DNA from: Gigaspora margarita
Taxonomy: Eukaryota; Glomeromycota; Glomeromycetes; Diversisporales; Gigasporaceae
NCBI GenBank assembly: GCA_009809945.1
Contig: WTPW01002131.1
Coordinates: 48,488-112,487 of the forward strand
DNA: 64,000 nt
Direction: 5' to 3'
The notes below the pieces were generated by a model. That model was not told where the DNA came from and did no database searches. It saw only the letters and a list, made by a program, of their open reading frames with translations. The translations under genes and the position numbers were made by a program. Shown here piece after piece: positions 10,955 to 22,559 of this stretch. Each line of letters opens with the position of its first letter. Position 1 is the first letter of the stretch.

Positions 10955-11350
10955 ATCACTTCACAAACATGTCATTTCATCGACAATCAATTCGACGACA
11001 TGTTTATTTTACAAACAATTATTTCCCTGGCAGTCATTCACCGACAAAGTATACTTACCCTCGTTATAGCAGACATCGTTAAAGCGGATCTTTCACTATA
11101 AAAGAGTAATTCTCTAGGGCATTTTAAAATTATCATTATTATACTATATAATGCAATAACGGATATTCATTATAACAGACTGAATTTCCCAACCCGACAG
11201 GTCCATTAAAACGAGGGTAGAGTGTAATTCTGGTCATTTGTCGTTAGGGCAAGTTTAGAATTAAAGTTATGGTTAGTGCAATTTTCTAAAAAACTTGTCG
11301 GTGAAATAATTGTCGGCAAATTAAACATGTCGGCTGTTTTCATAAATTCT
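10955..11350. mobile_element. Inverted-arm element of the GTCGGTGAAAT repeat family
   Basis: The left arm (10958-11048) has several ATTTCACCGACAA-like units. The right arm (about 11268-11345) has them in opposite orientation (TTGTCGGTGAAATAATTGTC). A pogo-like MITE is inserted between the arms at 11052-11224. Relatives are at 19255-19305, 22560-22800 and 42400-42825. Confidence 0.6.
11052..11224. mobile_element. pogo/Tc1-like MITE, about 173 bp
   Basis: Imperfect inverted termini share TACCCTCGTT followed by purine-rich GGAC-type sequence, and TA lies on both sides (11050-11051, 11225-11226). ACCCTCGTTATA-type termini are known from pogo/Tigger elements. No coding frame remains. Confidence 0.6.
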
Positions 11351-11496
11351 GGGATACCTTAAAAAAAATTTGCCGATGATAATTTCGCCCGAATTCGATA
11401 AGTTATTGATTTCGGGAATAAGAATCAGACACATAATTTAATCAGGTCAGGTGATTAATATATATTACAATAAGACTAAATATTGTAAGTCGTAAA

Positions 11497-12140
11497 ATTT
11501 CAATTCCTATTCTTTGGCACGATACATTTTCGCTAAAACGAAGCCTTTATTCATTTCTAATTATTTTTCGACGAAAATTTGTTTTTAAAAAATTGAATTA
11601 AATTTCAATTCCTATTCTTTGGCAAGATCCATTTTCGTTCAAACGAGCTTTTATTCATTTCGCGTTTCTTGTCGTAGACGAAAATTTCGTTTTTAAAAAA
11701 TTTAATTAAATTCAATTACTATCATTTTCGTTCAAACGAAGCCTTTCTTCACTTCAAATTATTTTTCGTTTCATGTCGACGATGAAAAATTCGGTTTTAA
11801 AAAATTGAATTAAATTTCAGTTCCTATACTTTGGCAAGGTTCATTTTCGTTCAAACGAGCCTTTATTCGAAGACGAAAAATTAGTTTTTAAAAAATTGTA
11901 TAAAACTTCAATTCCTATTCTTTGGCAAGATCCATATTCGTTCAAACGAAGGCATATATTCATTCTTAATTATTTTTCGTTTCTTTTCTAAGACGAAAAA
12001 TTCGTTTTTAAAAAATTAAACTAAATTTCAATTCCAGTTCTTTGGCAAGATCCATTTTCGTTCAAACGAAGGCATTTATTTATTTCTAGTTATTTTTCGC
12101 TTTTGTCGAAGACGAAAAATTTATTTTTAAAGAATTTGGG
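11497..12140 (+). repeat. Minisatellite, about 105-120-bp unit, six copies
   Basis: Six units begin TTCAATTCCTATTCTTTGGC (near 11500, 11605, 11713, 11817, 11908 and 12027). Each carries TTTTCGTTCAAACGA and a CGACGAAAA-type segment and ends with GTTTTTAAAAAATT. TTCGTT-CA-AACGAA is a perfect 6-bp stem with a 2-base loop. The array is unique within the window and free of coding frames. Confidence 0.85.
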
Positions 12141-13461
12141 ATATCTCAATTCATGATCATATTTAACTTTTTTAATAGCGGCACTTGTTCTAGCAATATA
12201 TTTGTTATAAAAACCTAATTCATATTCGATTCTTTTTTTACTTGTTAAGGTTTATTGGTTGACATGAATAGTTTTTTCCATAAATTTTCGTACAAACTAA
12301 GCACACCAAACATGTTGGACAAGCATTCGAACGAAAATTTAAAATCATTGACACAATCGTAAACTGATCATTATGATTAGGGTTGTTATGTGGTCAGACT
12401 CAAACCGATGGACCGCCGGTCCGTCCTAGAACCGGGCCAGTCCTGTCTTTTTTGGGACGGACCGAAAAGACCGTCGGTCCTAATATAAGTGATTGTTAAA
12501 TTATTGTTATAGATGATTATGTAAATAAAATATAATCTTGAACGGTGAAAATTTTTAAATTAAATAGCTATTTACATGATTTTAATTGATAGCTTTGAAT
12601 GAGATCTTGTTAACCAGCATTAAGAATTATATTGTAATACGTAATTACATGCTTTTTTTGATTAATTAATCACAAAATGTAAGCTATATTTATGTTTCAA
12701 TTTAACTATACAGTATGTACAGTATTCCTTCCTTCCTCATATTATTTTTACCAATCATTTTATTCACATGATATGCCATGTTACTGAATCGATGACGATA
12801 TAAAAATTGGCTTGTGCGATTACTGATGTATATGTAGCAGTCGTTTGCGGGTGTATGTGTAAGAATTAATTTTTGTGTATTGGCATTTAGCGCGTTTCTT
12901 TAAAAGTTAATTACGATTTGCGTATGTATGAATTTGATTGGTACTCTTATGTAATAATATGTACGCATATGTGTGAGAATTAAGTCTTTGAAACTGGTTA
13001 TTACGAGTATTTAAATATTTAGCTCGTATATTATATTTTAACCTCTAGCGTTATACACCCAATAAGCATACAGGTAAACTTTTCAAAAATATATTTGCAG
13101 TTTCAATTTAAAATGCTGCTACTATTTAATTTTGTATTCGGATATCTAACAAGCATAAATATTCACAGGCATTACATTGAAAATAATACATAAATAAATA
13201 TACTATTTTTAAAAAGAATAATATTTATACTCATTATATGCACGTATTAAAAAATTCACACGTAAAAAAAAATATAAAAAAATATTTTGATTATTACTTT
13301 CAAAAATGTTATCGCCATTAATTAATCGAATTTGTCAAGTAATTAAATTTTTAATAGACGGGTTAAAATTTTTGTTTATAAGTAGCGTTTATTTAATAAA
13401 ACAAATAATAAACTAATAATTTGAATGGAGTCTACAATAATAACAGGTAATAATACAATAT
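12141..13461. other. Gene-free stretch with a GC-rich palindromic island
   Basis: 12395-12480 is unusually GC-rich for this window. It contains multiple GGACCG/CGGTCC and GGACGGACC segments in both orientations just inside a TTAGGGTTGTTA motif (12377-12388), like the subterminal repeats of a hAT-like end. The remainder is AT-rich without recognisable genes. Confidence 0.5.
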
Positions 13462-13469
13462 ATTTATGC

Positions 13470-15790
13470 TTGGGCTGTGAATCGATTCTAAAAGTTAGAA
13501 TCGATAATCGAATCCCCAAAATCGTTTTAGAATCGATGATCGAATCTTAATTTTTTGTTCCGATTTGCCAGACTAAGTTTTAATCTGTTTTGTATTGTTA
13601 AATACCATAGGTTATTTGATTATAAATAATATAATTTAAGTAAGCAATAATATATAAATTAAAAAATATATAAATAAAAAATTGTAAAGAAAAAAGCAAA
13701 TGCCAAAAAAACCCCATTCTAAAATCAAATTATTCCAATCTTAAAAGTAAAATTTATTACTAATTTTTAAATTTAATACCATTGCTACATTTTAATATTC
13801 TCTCTGTTTACAGACAAGTGTATAAAAAATAGTTGCGTTCATCACAAAGTTATTTTTATATAAAGCTATATAGAAATTTTATGTAAATTAAGTTATATTT
13901 AAAAATTATACATAGACCTATAAACCCAATGTAGACTTATATAGATATAATTTATATATAAATATAATTATAAATAATAATTATTTAACAGTTACATAAC
14001 GAAAATTTAAGCTATAAAAATGTTTTAAGCCAAATAAGTAAAATGTTATAATTAAAATAAAAATTATAATTAAAGTTAGGGTTAGAATTAAAATTGGGGT
14101 TAGGGTAAAATTATGAAAGGAGCATTTTTAATTAAGAATACAACAGGGGTTACCCTAGTAAAATTTTGAGATATTGACTATTTCTTAGCATGACTGAAAT
14201 CCTATATGCATGTATGGTTACACAAAATTTTTATATATTAAAATCATATAGAGGGAATATACGTCATAAGGTAATACATGAAGGACAGGCAGGTTTTCTA
14301 AGAAACTTCACCAGTTTATTCTTCTATTGATATATGAATATAGTGTAGAGACCAATCCGAGTAATCCGCATTCTGCTTAACTTTTACTAGACACACATTT
14401 TTACTAGTAAATTGTTATAAAGTAATGTAAGTACACAAAAAACTTGGAATTCTGTTACTTTTTTGGCACTTTTGGTTTATAAAATTTTAACAGCCAGTTT
14501 ATGAAGGTACCACAATGAAGAACTTACTATAATTTTAAGAACTAATTCAGTTAAGAAAACTGGATTTGTTGTTATTTATTGGTTTTCATTTATATCAATA
14601 TTACCAAAAAATTATTTGGCTAATTTTGTCTCCAATTTAGACAAAATTGAAATGTCTGAAATCTCTTCTATTTTCTCTAAAGTTTCTTTCTCCTTTTTTT
14701 TAGCATTTTTATTACCATTAAGCCTGCCAACATATAGTACAGACCAAAGATAGACTTCTTTGCTTCATTTATACTATGGGCAGAACATTTCTTAGGAATA
14801 GCTAAATTTATCAAATGACCTGAAATTAAGGATCCACACTTTCAATAATATTTTCAAATTTCATAGGATCCAACTCAAGATTTGCAGTTCTTGGTATTGA
14901 TGATGGTATAATATTCTTGTCTCTTGAAGTAAATGTTATATGTAACATAAAATATTAAATTAAAACCTTTTTTATAAAAAATTATGTACATACTTTTTTT
15001 TTAAAAAAACAAAAGACTGTTACACTATCTGAACAATTATCATTTATCTTAGATTCAATTTTTTTTCCTGAATGCTCTTTTTTTTTTTTAAGGGATTATA
15101 GAAAAATTTTGCTCAGTAAAACTTGAACCAAACTTTATATAAAAGGGTTAATTATAGTAAAAACCTTATTATTATAAAGATTAATAACCTAGTTATATAC
15201 AAACACCTATAACCACCCACAACAAAGTTAAACTTTACCACCTAGAACTTTGTATGCAACTTTTTTTATTATTGTATTAATAAAATTAACTTCATATAGA
15301 ATTGTGACTAGCCAATCAAATTTAATAAGATGTGTATCTGTAGATCACATATTTTCAACCAATAAAATAGAACTTTGGACATGCTCTATTTCTTTCCTTA
15401 AAATTTATATAAAAATTTATTTAAATTTTATAATATATAAAGATTACATAATTATATATATATATAATTTATTAATATATAATATTTATATAATATTTTC
15501 ATATAAATTTTATGATAAATAATTGTTATATAATTATATATATAAATTTTATTAATATATAACATTTATATAAATTTTTATATAAATTTTACAATACATA
15601 AAAGTTATATAACTATAATATATAAAATTTATTAATATATAAAATTTATATAAAAAATTATATATTTAGAATCAATTTCTAAATATTTAATCATTTGTAA
15701 AAATGATTAAAATGATTATACAGAAATGTGAATTGATTCTAAATTGATTAACGATTAAAATGCTTATTATAGAATCAATTCACAGCCCTA
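13470..15790 (+). mobile_element. hAT-like element with 8-bp TSD, no transposase
   Basis: The left end TTGGGCTGTGAATCGATTC (13470 on) and the right end GAATCAATTCACAGCCCTA (15772-15790) are inverted repeats. They are flanked by ATTTATGC (13462-13469) and ATTGATGC (15791-15798), seven of eight identical. Subterminal GAATCGAT motifs repeat in both orientations. The 2.3-kb interior has no long frame. It includes an AT tandem array (15415-15660), and the 90-codon frame at 15250-15522 runs into that array and is not accepted. Confidence 0.75.
15415..15660 (+). repeat. AT-only tandem repeat, about 90-95-bp unit, three copies
   Basis: The segment TTTATTAATATATAA followed by TTTATATAA tracts recurs near 15467, 15548 and 15628 with similar flanks. 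Confidence 0.65.
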
Positions 15791-16289
15791 ATTGATGCAA
15801 CTTATGTAGCATTTAATTAGTCTAATAATCAGTCTGTCCAATCTCATACTGAGGTGAGACCAACTGGATTCAGTGTTTTACATTACCCCCTCCTCAGAGT
15901 CCCCCCTCTCTCTTATAGTAAAAAAAAATTTAGATAAATATACATAGGGCTATGGGATATTTCAGAAAATTTTTACAGTCACAAATAATGATATGCGAAT
16001 GCAGGTTTTTTTGTCTTTGCATTGCATAATGCAACATTATACAGCATGATGCATTATGCAATCTTGCATCTGTATATAATATAATTACTTTATTAGTTTC
16101 TTATTAAAAATAACACTAATGCATATAATAGTAGTATATAATAATTAGCACACTTTCAAATTGCTAAAATCAGCAAGCACAAGTCATTAGTAAGTTCAAA
16201 AGTGGTTAAGTTAGGTTGTATTACTAATATAGTAACTTACTATATATATTAAATTAGAATAGCTATTAAGTATTAAATAGCAAAATCAG

Positions 16290-17345
16290 CTAACTACAAT
16301 ATTAGTTATCCAGATTTGTCACATTTAAATTTTATATATATAAAATTATAAAACAAAACATATAAAATTACTATAAACTTTGAAGAATTATGTTTCAAAG
16401 ATTACATTTCAACTTAAAATTAAATTTTTCAGAAATATAGAACAAGGGGAAGAGAAAAAGATAGTACAAAGATCAAATAAAATTTCATTAATTTTGCACA
16501 AAATAAAAATGTAACTTTATCAAAACCAAATATTTTCTAATTTTAAAATGAAATTGTATGTAAAAACGTGCTCCGAACAACTTTACTTGAATGGCAGAAG
16601 TATGTTACCTTGTAAAAAAAATGGGTTATCTATATACTCAATTTAAAATTTTTGGGTTTTCAATATAAACCCTTTTTTCTTATTAGGCAACCTACTTTGG
16701 GCTCTGAAGCAAAGTTGTTCAGCATGTAATTTTACTTATATTTGGTATCAAAACGTGCTTTTTTGGACCTTTTACTAAGTGAAAAATGGGGTTAAATTAG
16801 AAAAAAAATTTTTTTTAAAAAAATTTTTTTCTAACTTTAACCCCATTTTTCACTTAGTAAAAGGTCCGAGAAAGTGCATTTGGATACCAATTATAATAAC
16901 AATACATGCTGAACAACTTTGCTTAAGAGCCCAAAGTAGGTTATCTAATAAGAAAAAATAGTTTTATATCGAAAACCCAAAAATTTTAAATTTAGAACAT
17001 AGATAACCCATTTTTTTTACAAGGTAACCTACTTCTGCTAATTAAGTAAAGTTGTTTAAAGCATGTTTTTATATATGATTCTTATCTAAAAATTGGAAAA
17101 AATTTGTTTATGATGAAGTTACATTTTCATTTTGTGCCAAATCGATGAAATTTTAATTTGATTTTTGTACTATCTTTTTCTTCTCCTCACATTTTATATT
17201 TTCAAAAATTTTAATTTTAAGTTGATATGTAGACTTTGGAACATCATTTATTCAAAGTTTATAGTAATTTTATATATTTTTTTTTATAATTTTATTTATA
17301 AAAACTTTATATTTGACAATAGTGTAACAAATCGGATGACTAATA
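16290..17345. repeat. 1.05-kb foldback palindrome
   Basis: The arms of roughly 500 bp are reverse complements centred near 16812 (AAAAAAAATTTTTTTT). Paired landmarks include ACTTAGTAAAAGGTCC, AAAGTAGGTT, AACCCAAAAATTTTAAA and the outer GTTATCCAGATTTGT. Frames at 16779-16961 and 17165-17350 lie in the right arm and are not genes. Confidence 0.8.
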
Positions 17346-17439
17346 TATAGTAATAGAGTTTGGTCAAGAAACTAGTTTACTAAAAACTATTGTGGCAAAT
17401 TGAAAGAAATATGTATAATTTATAAAAGTCTAATTTAAA

Positions 17440-18700
17440 AAAATATTGTAGAATAAAAGCACTTTTATCAAGAAAAGCTCTTTCTGATGATCCTTCGTAC
17501 CAAAAATTCCAAGAAGACTGACCTACAAAAACTTTATATTTAATACATAAAATAGTAAATTGGCTCTACCAAATAAAGCCTACAGTGAGCAGCACTTGTC
17601 ATTTAGAGGTAAAATTCATAAACTACCTGCTGACAAGCTTAAAGTTTATCACTTACTGTTAGTAGACCTCTTGCTTGGCACTATTGAGCAAAGAAGTAGT
17701 AGGCACCGACCTAGAGTTTAGTTTTGAGATGTATTATTATGCTAAGCATAACTCCTACCAACTCCTTTATATTTGGTACTTATTTCTGGCCATTTCTTGT
17801 TGCCTTTTGGAACTTTCGAAATTTCGCCAAAAAGTGGGGAATCTGGCTTACCCCCTCCAAAAGATCAGCAGATTTATTCCTTCTGAATTGGGAGGTCGTC
17901 TAAAGCCTTGTACCTTCATATATTGATTTACATTCTGCATAAATTGCATTCTTGATATCTATATAACCTGCTAACCTTAAATGCATCAAAAATGAACTCT
18001 AACGAGATCAAGGCTTTAGCTATCCCTGAATTGAGAAAGTGCCTACCAAATTGGATCAAGTCATGAGTGCATTTTGGATTCATCTAGAACAACCAATAAA
18101 TGACATATGGACACGTAGAAACTGAACTGAAATAAAAATTTTTCTAACACATCCCAATACTAGTATAGTTTTAGCTTTAGTGCCTTTCTATCACTTATTC
18201 TCTATATGTAAATATAGTACTTTGGTAAAGCTAAATGCTTTATGCAGTCTATATAATTTTTAAACTAGTTCTTATAAATGATATCAATTTTATTTTCTTT
18301 TTCTTTTGTTTTTGTTTTGTCTATTCTCATTTTATATTTGATTGTAGTTGGATTTAATATAAGTTTTTGTAGTATTACCCCTTTTATACATTCTTTTTTT
18401 TTCTCTAAGATATTTGTTGTTCATATGGGATTGGATTTAGTATTCCTTGTCCTAGAGGCTAGGTAAGGAAGAACAAGAGAAAGTTGGTAATGTTGACAAG
18501 CTACCCTGGAATGTTAGAAGAAAAAAGAAGATAGGAAGACACTTTGTGCTTTTCATAGAAAGGAGAAGACCTTTTTATTCTGCTTTAAGTAGCTAATTCC
18601 CATACATTTGGTATCGGAGTCCACACTTATATATCCGAGTACTTAGGTACCAACTGAGATGGCAAGGTGATGCTAAACTTAAGTATTAATTAGTGTTATG
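17440..18700 (+). other. Possible decayed coding region, unknown
   Basis: Composition is less AT-biased than the flanks and several short plus-strand stretches look protein-like. One is SEQHLSFRGKIHKLPADKL (about 17590-17645); another is an 83-codon frame at 17675-17926. Stops break every frame. It could be a relic of a transposase or captured gene; I do not recognise it. Confidence 0.25.
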
Positions 18701-19035
18701 TAGGTACATCTGTAAATGTAAACAGATTAATAAAGTATTAGTGTGGCTGCTTAAGTTGGATAAAAAAAGCACTTTTATAATTTTAATTGGATCAAAATTA
18801 TATAATAATTTCTATGTGCATTTTTAAATTTTACAGTTATGTATTACATTATACAGCATTATGCATTGCATAATGCAGTATGCATAATGCATAAAGCACA
18901 TCTCTAGTTACAGAACAATTCAGAAAAAATTTTTTTCGAAAAAAATTTTTTTTAAAATTTTACTATGTGAACCACCCTCTCCCCTCCTCTGAGAGGAGGG
19001 GGTAATGTAAAACACTGAATCTAGTTGGTCTTGCC

Positions 19036-19140
19036 TGAACAGTCCTAATCGGTCCTGGACCACAGTCTGGTCCAACTTTTTAAAAAATCATCTATCTTTG
19101 GGCCAAGACAGACCAGACAGACTAATTAACAGCCCTAATG
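19036..19140. repeat. GC-rich hAT-like end remnant
   Basis: GGTCCTGGACC, GGTCCAAC and GGGCCAAGACAGACCAGACAG segments lead to AACAGCCCTAA at about 19124-19134. It resembles a hAT-like terminus with subterminal repeats; no partner end was found. Confidence 0.4.
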
Positions 19141-19459
19141 ATAATACAAAATAGCTTTATTAATTAATTATACTGAATCAATAACTTATCAAATTCGCTA
19201 AAGAATCATTTAGCAAATTTTTTTAAGTGTCCTAGAATTTATGAAAACAGCTGTAATTGTCGATGAAAAGAAGTGTCAGTAACTTGATTATCAGTGAAAT
19301 GACATGTATCCCTAAAATCTGATTGGTTATTTACTAAATTAATAATCAGAGGACTCCGAGTAATTCTATAATTAAAGATGCTAAAATTAAAGCGACAAAA
19401 TAATTTCACCATTATTGGTGAAATTGATATTGAATTGGTGAAATTGGTAAACTAATTTT

Positions 19460-19585
19460 TATAGGTGGGATATTTAAACTGGGCCAAACTCATCAAAATT
19501 CTGGTCAAATTAAATTAAATTTTAATTTTGACTAGAATTTAGACAAGTTTTGTCCCATAACATGTTCTGTTTAAGTATCCACCTG
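19460..19585. mobile_element. Short inverted-repeat MITE
   Basis: TAGGTGGGATATTTAAACTG on the left is mirrored by GTTTAAGTATCCACCTG on the right. An inner stem AAATTCTGGTCAAATTAAA pairs with TTTAATTTTGACTAGAATTT. There is no clear TSD. Confidence 0.5.
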
Positions 19586-19887
19586 TCGCAAAATTATCTG
19601 GGCCCTAATTAGGCTTTAGATAGTCACCAGAAACATAGTAACATATAGTTAGTCAGAAAGATGAGTAGTTATGTCAAAATGCTGTAATAGTAATAATCAA
19701 CACTTGTTACAAGCATTTGGCCATGACTCTATTATTAGACATGATGCAGGATATAATAATATAACTTATCTTAATGAATGTAATGACAAATGTAATTTAA
19801 CTTGATGAATGTGATGATAAATGTAATTTAACTTTAAATAAAATAAATCAATAAATCGTATGAGAATTGAAATATTAAACCTTTCTT

Positions 19888-19971
19888 AAAAAAGTCAATG
19901 AATTAAAAGCGAAATAAAAAAGTTAATGAATTAAAAGCAAAATAAAAAAGTCAATGAATTAAAAGCAAAAA
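19888..19971 (+). repeat. 28-bp tandem repeat, three copies
   Basis: The unit AAAAAAGTCAATGAATTAAA plus AGCGAAAT is repeated three times with two or three substitutions. Confidence 0.85.
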
Positions 19972-19989
19972 TTATTAATAAAGTAAAAG

Positions 19990-20835
19990 TTACAAACATG
20001 CTTTAATCAATAAAATAGACTAGCAATCTTATGCAGTACCATCTGAATCAGCAATAACGATGATCAGTATCAAAAGAGATAAATGAGGTGAACCTGTTTT
20101 TGACAAAATATTGGATCATATTATTAAGTAAATACAGGACATATAATATGAAATGTGTTCACAATAGAAAATTCCAGAACTTTTTGACCCTTAAATGGTT
20201 TATTGGAGGCAAAGAACACATTTTGGAGTTGAGAAACTTGAAGAGATAACCAAAATTAGGGCTTACAACTAGCGCTCTGAACAGGTCAGGTTGAAAACTT
20301 TCAGGTTAGCACATCAACCCGACTCAAACCAGATCTGATCCGAACCCTACCTGAATTTTAAGGCCAACATGCTAAGGTTTTTAAAATCTTAATTTTAAAA
20401 TTCTAATATAAGGTTTTCTCCAACCTATTCTAGCTAGTTAATTAATTTGAAACAATTAATTATACCATTTATAGAAAATAGAAGGTATAATGTCACATTG
20501 GGTGCCTGTTTACAGTAACACAAATGTAGTTCTGAAATCTTTAAATGTAAATTTATTATTTTTACTTAAATAAAGTTTCAACTTTGGTATTTTTTTAAAA
20601 AAAAAAAAACAAAAAATTCTAATATAAGGCCGTTGAATATTAATTTTCTGGTGAACATCACTTTTCAGGACTTTCAGAAGGGGTTGGGCAAATGAAATGA
20701 ATATATAAAATGAACAAATATAGTAAATCTAGAATAATGAATTGACTTCAAGTAAATTTAGTCTAGAGATTCTAGTTGAGTTGGCAGATAGGTTTGATTC
20801 AGTAGTTAATATTTAGTGATGTGCTATTTATATAA
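19990..20835. other. Gene-free stretch
   Basis: No gene recognised. Around 20275-20360 a GC-richer patch has GGTCAGGTTG/CAACCCGAC segments in opposite orientation, similar in style to 41380-41450, probably an element end. Confidence 0.4.
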
Positions 20836-20849
20836 TACCTAAAAAATTT

Positions 20850-20985
20850 TAGCATACAGTATGTACTGTATGTACTGTACATATAGTTCTTTTCTGGCAT
20901 CTGATTGGCTGGCAAAAGTGATCAGTAAAAATTTTTGCATACAGTATGAACAGTACAGTACATATCATACATACTGTACATGGCA
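20850..20985. repeat. Cluster of TACAGTATGTAC palindromes
   Basis: Left ATACAGTATGTACTGTATG (20856 on) and right CATACTGTACATGGC (about 20967) form inverted repeats, with several overlapping GTACAGTAC-type palindromes. The 78-codon frame here is a by-product. Confidence 0.5.
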
Positions 20986-21035
20986 CATCACTATTAACAT
21001 TAGGCCACACAAAATTGATTTTTCATATTGTATTA

Positions 21036-21272
21036 GGCCAGACCAAGTTGATTATGTGTTTTACATTACCTCCCTCAGAGCTCCCCCTTCCTCATAGTAA
21101 AAAAAATTTAGTTAAATATACATAGAACTATGGAATATTTTGAAAAATTTTTATATAATCATGGCATGGAACAAATTGTTTAAAATTTTACTATATGAAC
21201 CACCCACCCTCCTCCCTTCTCCTAGAGAGGAGGGGAGAGTAATATAAAACACATAATCAACTTGGTCTGGCC
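21036..21272. mobile_element. PIF/Harbinger-like MITE, 237 bp
   Basis: Termini GGCCAGACCAAGTTGATTAT and its inverted partner ending GGTCTGGCC are flanked by TTA at 21033-21035 and 21273-21275. It sits next to another TTA-GGCCACACAAAATTGATT end (20999), the same end type as at 62803. Confidence 0.85.
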
Positions 21273-21530
21273 TTACCTGCCATCCCATTTTTTCAATTTT
21301 TTCAATATTTTATTTTTTTTTTTTTAGTCCCAATTGTGCCAATTGTTCAATTTTTGATATCTATTTTTTCTGCTATTTTTATCTGGTATCACCTAATAGA
21401 GACCTTAATTTCCCATAATTGTTTGTTAGGACTGACAGAAAAATATGGTGCATATAGCCTAGAACCAGAGTCACATGATCTAAATCTTTATATAATTTAA
21501 AATTGGTTATAATTAATGAATATATATATA

Positions 21531-21778
21531 TGGAGATGAGTCAGTAGAAAAGGGACAAATTTTTTCTAACTAAAAGTTTTTTTGGCTTTAAGTTTAAATA
21601 TCTTAACTTCTATCTTAATAAATTTAATGAATTTTTTTTATTTTAATTCTATATAATTTCAAGATTAAAATAAAAATTTTTTTAGCAAATTTGATTAAAT
21701 AGTTGTCAAGATATTTTAATTTAAAAATTAAATAAAATTTACTAAAAATGGTTTGTCTCTTTTCTACTGACTCACCCC
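21531..21778. mobile_element. Inverted-repeat MITE with TGAGTCA in both termini
   Basis: Termini GATGAGTCAGTAGAAAAGGG (left) and CTTTTCTACTGACTCACCCC (right, inverted) enclose AT-rich DNA with further pairing inward. TA flanks are present (right 21779-21780). TGAGTCA occurs at 21537-21543 and its complement at 21768-21774. Confidence 0.65.
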
Positions 21779-22559
21779 TATATGTAAAAAAATCTTTTTG
21801 TAAATTAATACTATAGAACCTGTACTATAATATTACAAAAAGATTTTAACTTAAACATATTAGTTTTATTTTATTTACTTTTAAATATAAAGCAATTTGA
21901 TATCTGTACAAAATTTGGCCACTATATTTAATATAATAATTTGTCAAATTTGGCCACTATATTTAATAGTACAGTCAGGGATATTTCCATATTTGGACAG
22001 TGTCGATCACTCTATTTATGGTATAGGATCATCGATCAGATGATCTTAGATGTCTTGGTTGCACAAGACTTAGATCATAGTAAAATCGTTCAAGCGAAAA
22101 TTTGAATATGGACTTTCTTTATACAATTATAACAAATATCAAACTCTGGATATAACGAATTAATTTAAATTTTATATTAATTCAGTATAAAAAAAGTCAT
22201 GGTTTCTTAAGAAAATATAATATTTTTATAGAAAATAACATTTCAGCATTTAACCGGAAGTAAAATCACTGCCCTTATGTTAGGGTTAGGGCGTGGTTTG
22301 AACATTTTACTTAGAATACCTGACCTTAGATCTTGACGGCTGGTGTTTTTACCCCGGTTAAAATTAGTAATTTCCATTTTTATATAATGAAGTTTTTTTT
22401 ACGTCCAGAACCAACGGTTTGTTATCAAGTTGGCTGTTACTTGTATATAGATGGAAAACTGTTGAGCTAAGTATCATTCTTTTTATTTAGTTATTTTTTA
22501 TCTTTTTTTTTTAAAAAAAAGAAATATACACTTACTTTTGCATACAAAGAATTGAATAA
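21779..22559. other. Gene-free stretch
   Basis: No gene recognised. A short direct repeat AATTTGGCCACTATATTTAA occurs near 21913 and 21948, and a TTAGGGTTAGGG motif lies near 22281. Confidence 0.4.

Larger units (their letters stand above)
15985..18905. mobile_element. hAT-like nested insertion rich in TGCATAATGC
   Basis: Both ends carry overlapping GCATTGCATAATGCA-type palindromic repeats (about 16018-16070 and 18845-18895) and a GATATGC/GATGTGC terminus. Candidate 8-bp duplications AGTCACAA (15977-15984) and AGTTACAG (18906-18913) match at six of eight positions. It inserted into the MITE at 15853-19035 and itself holds the foldback at 16290-17345. The superfamily is tentative. Confidence 0.55.
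15853..19035. mobile_element. PIF/Harbinger-like MITE split by a 2.9-kb insertion
   Basis: Inverted termini GGTGAGACCAACTGGATTCA (left) and its counterpart at 19012-19035 are flanked by TGA at 15850-15852 and 19036-19038. Removing the nested element (15985-18905) leaves about 250 bp, the size of the intact relatives at 8265-8516 and 21036-21272, and their interiors align (TAAATATACATAG, TTTTACTATGTGAAC). Confidence 0.75.

Noticed and set aside
15250-15522. 90-codon plus-strand frame
   Set aside because: Ends in an AT-only tandem array inside a hAT-like element.
16779-16961. 60-codon frame
   Set aside because: Lies in one arm of a palindrome and depends on an A8T8 tract.
18278-18466. Hydrophobic 62-codon frame resembling a membrane peptide
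   Set aside because: T-rich sequence gives Phe/Leu runs by composition; no supporting context.
12373-19134. A single giant hAT element joining TTAGGGTTGTTA to AACAGCCCTAA
   Set aside because: The flanking 8-mers do not match and complete elements lie inside; the ends probably belong to different insertions.
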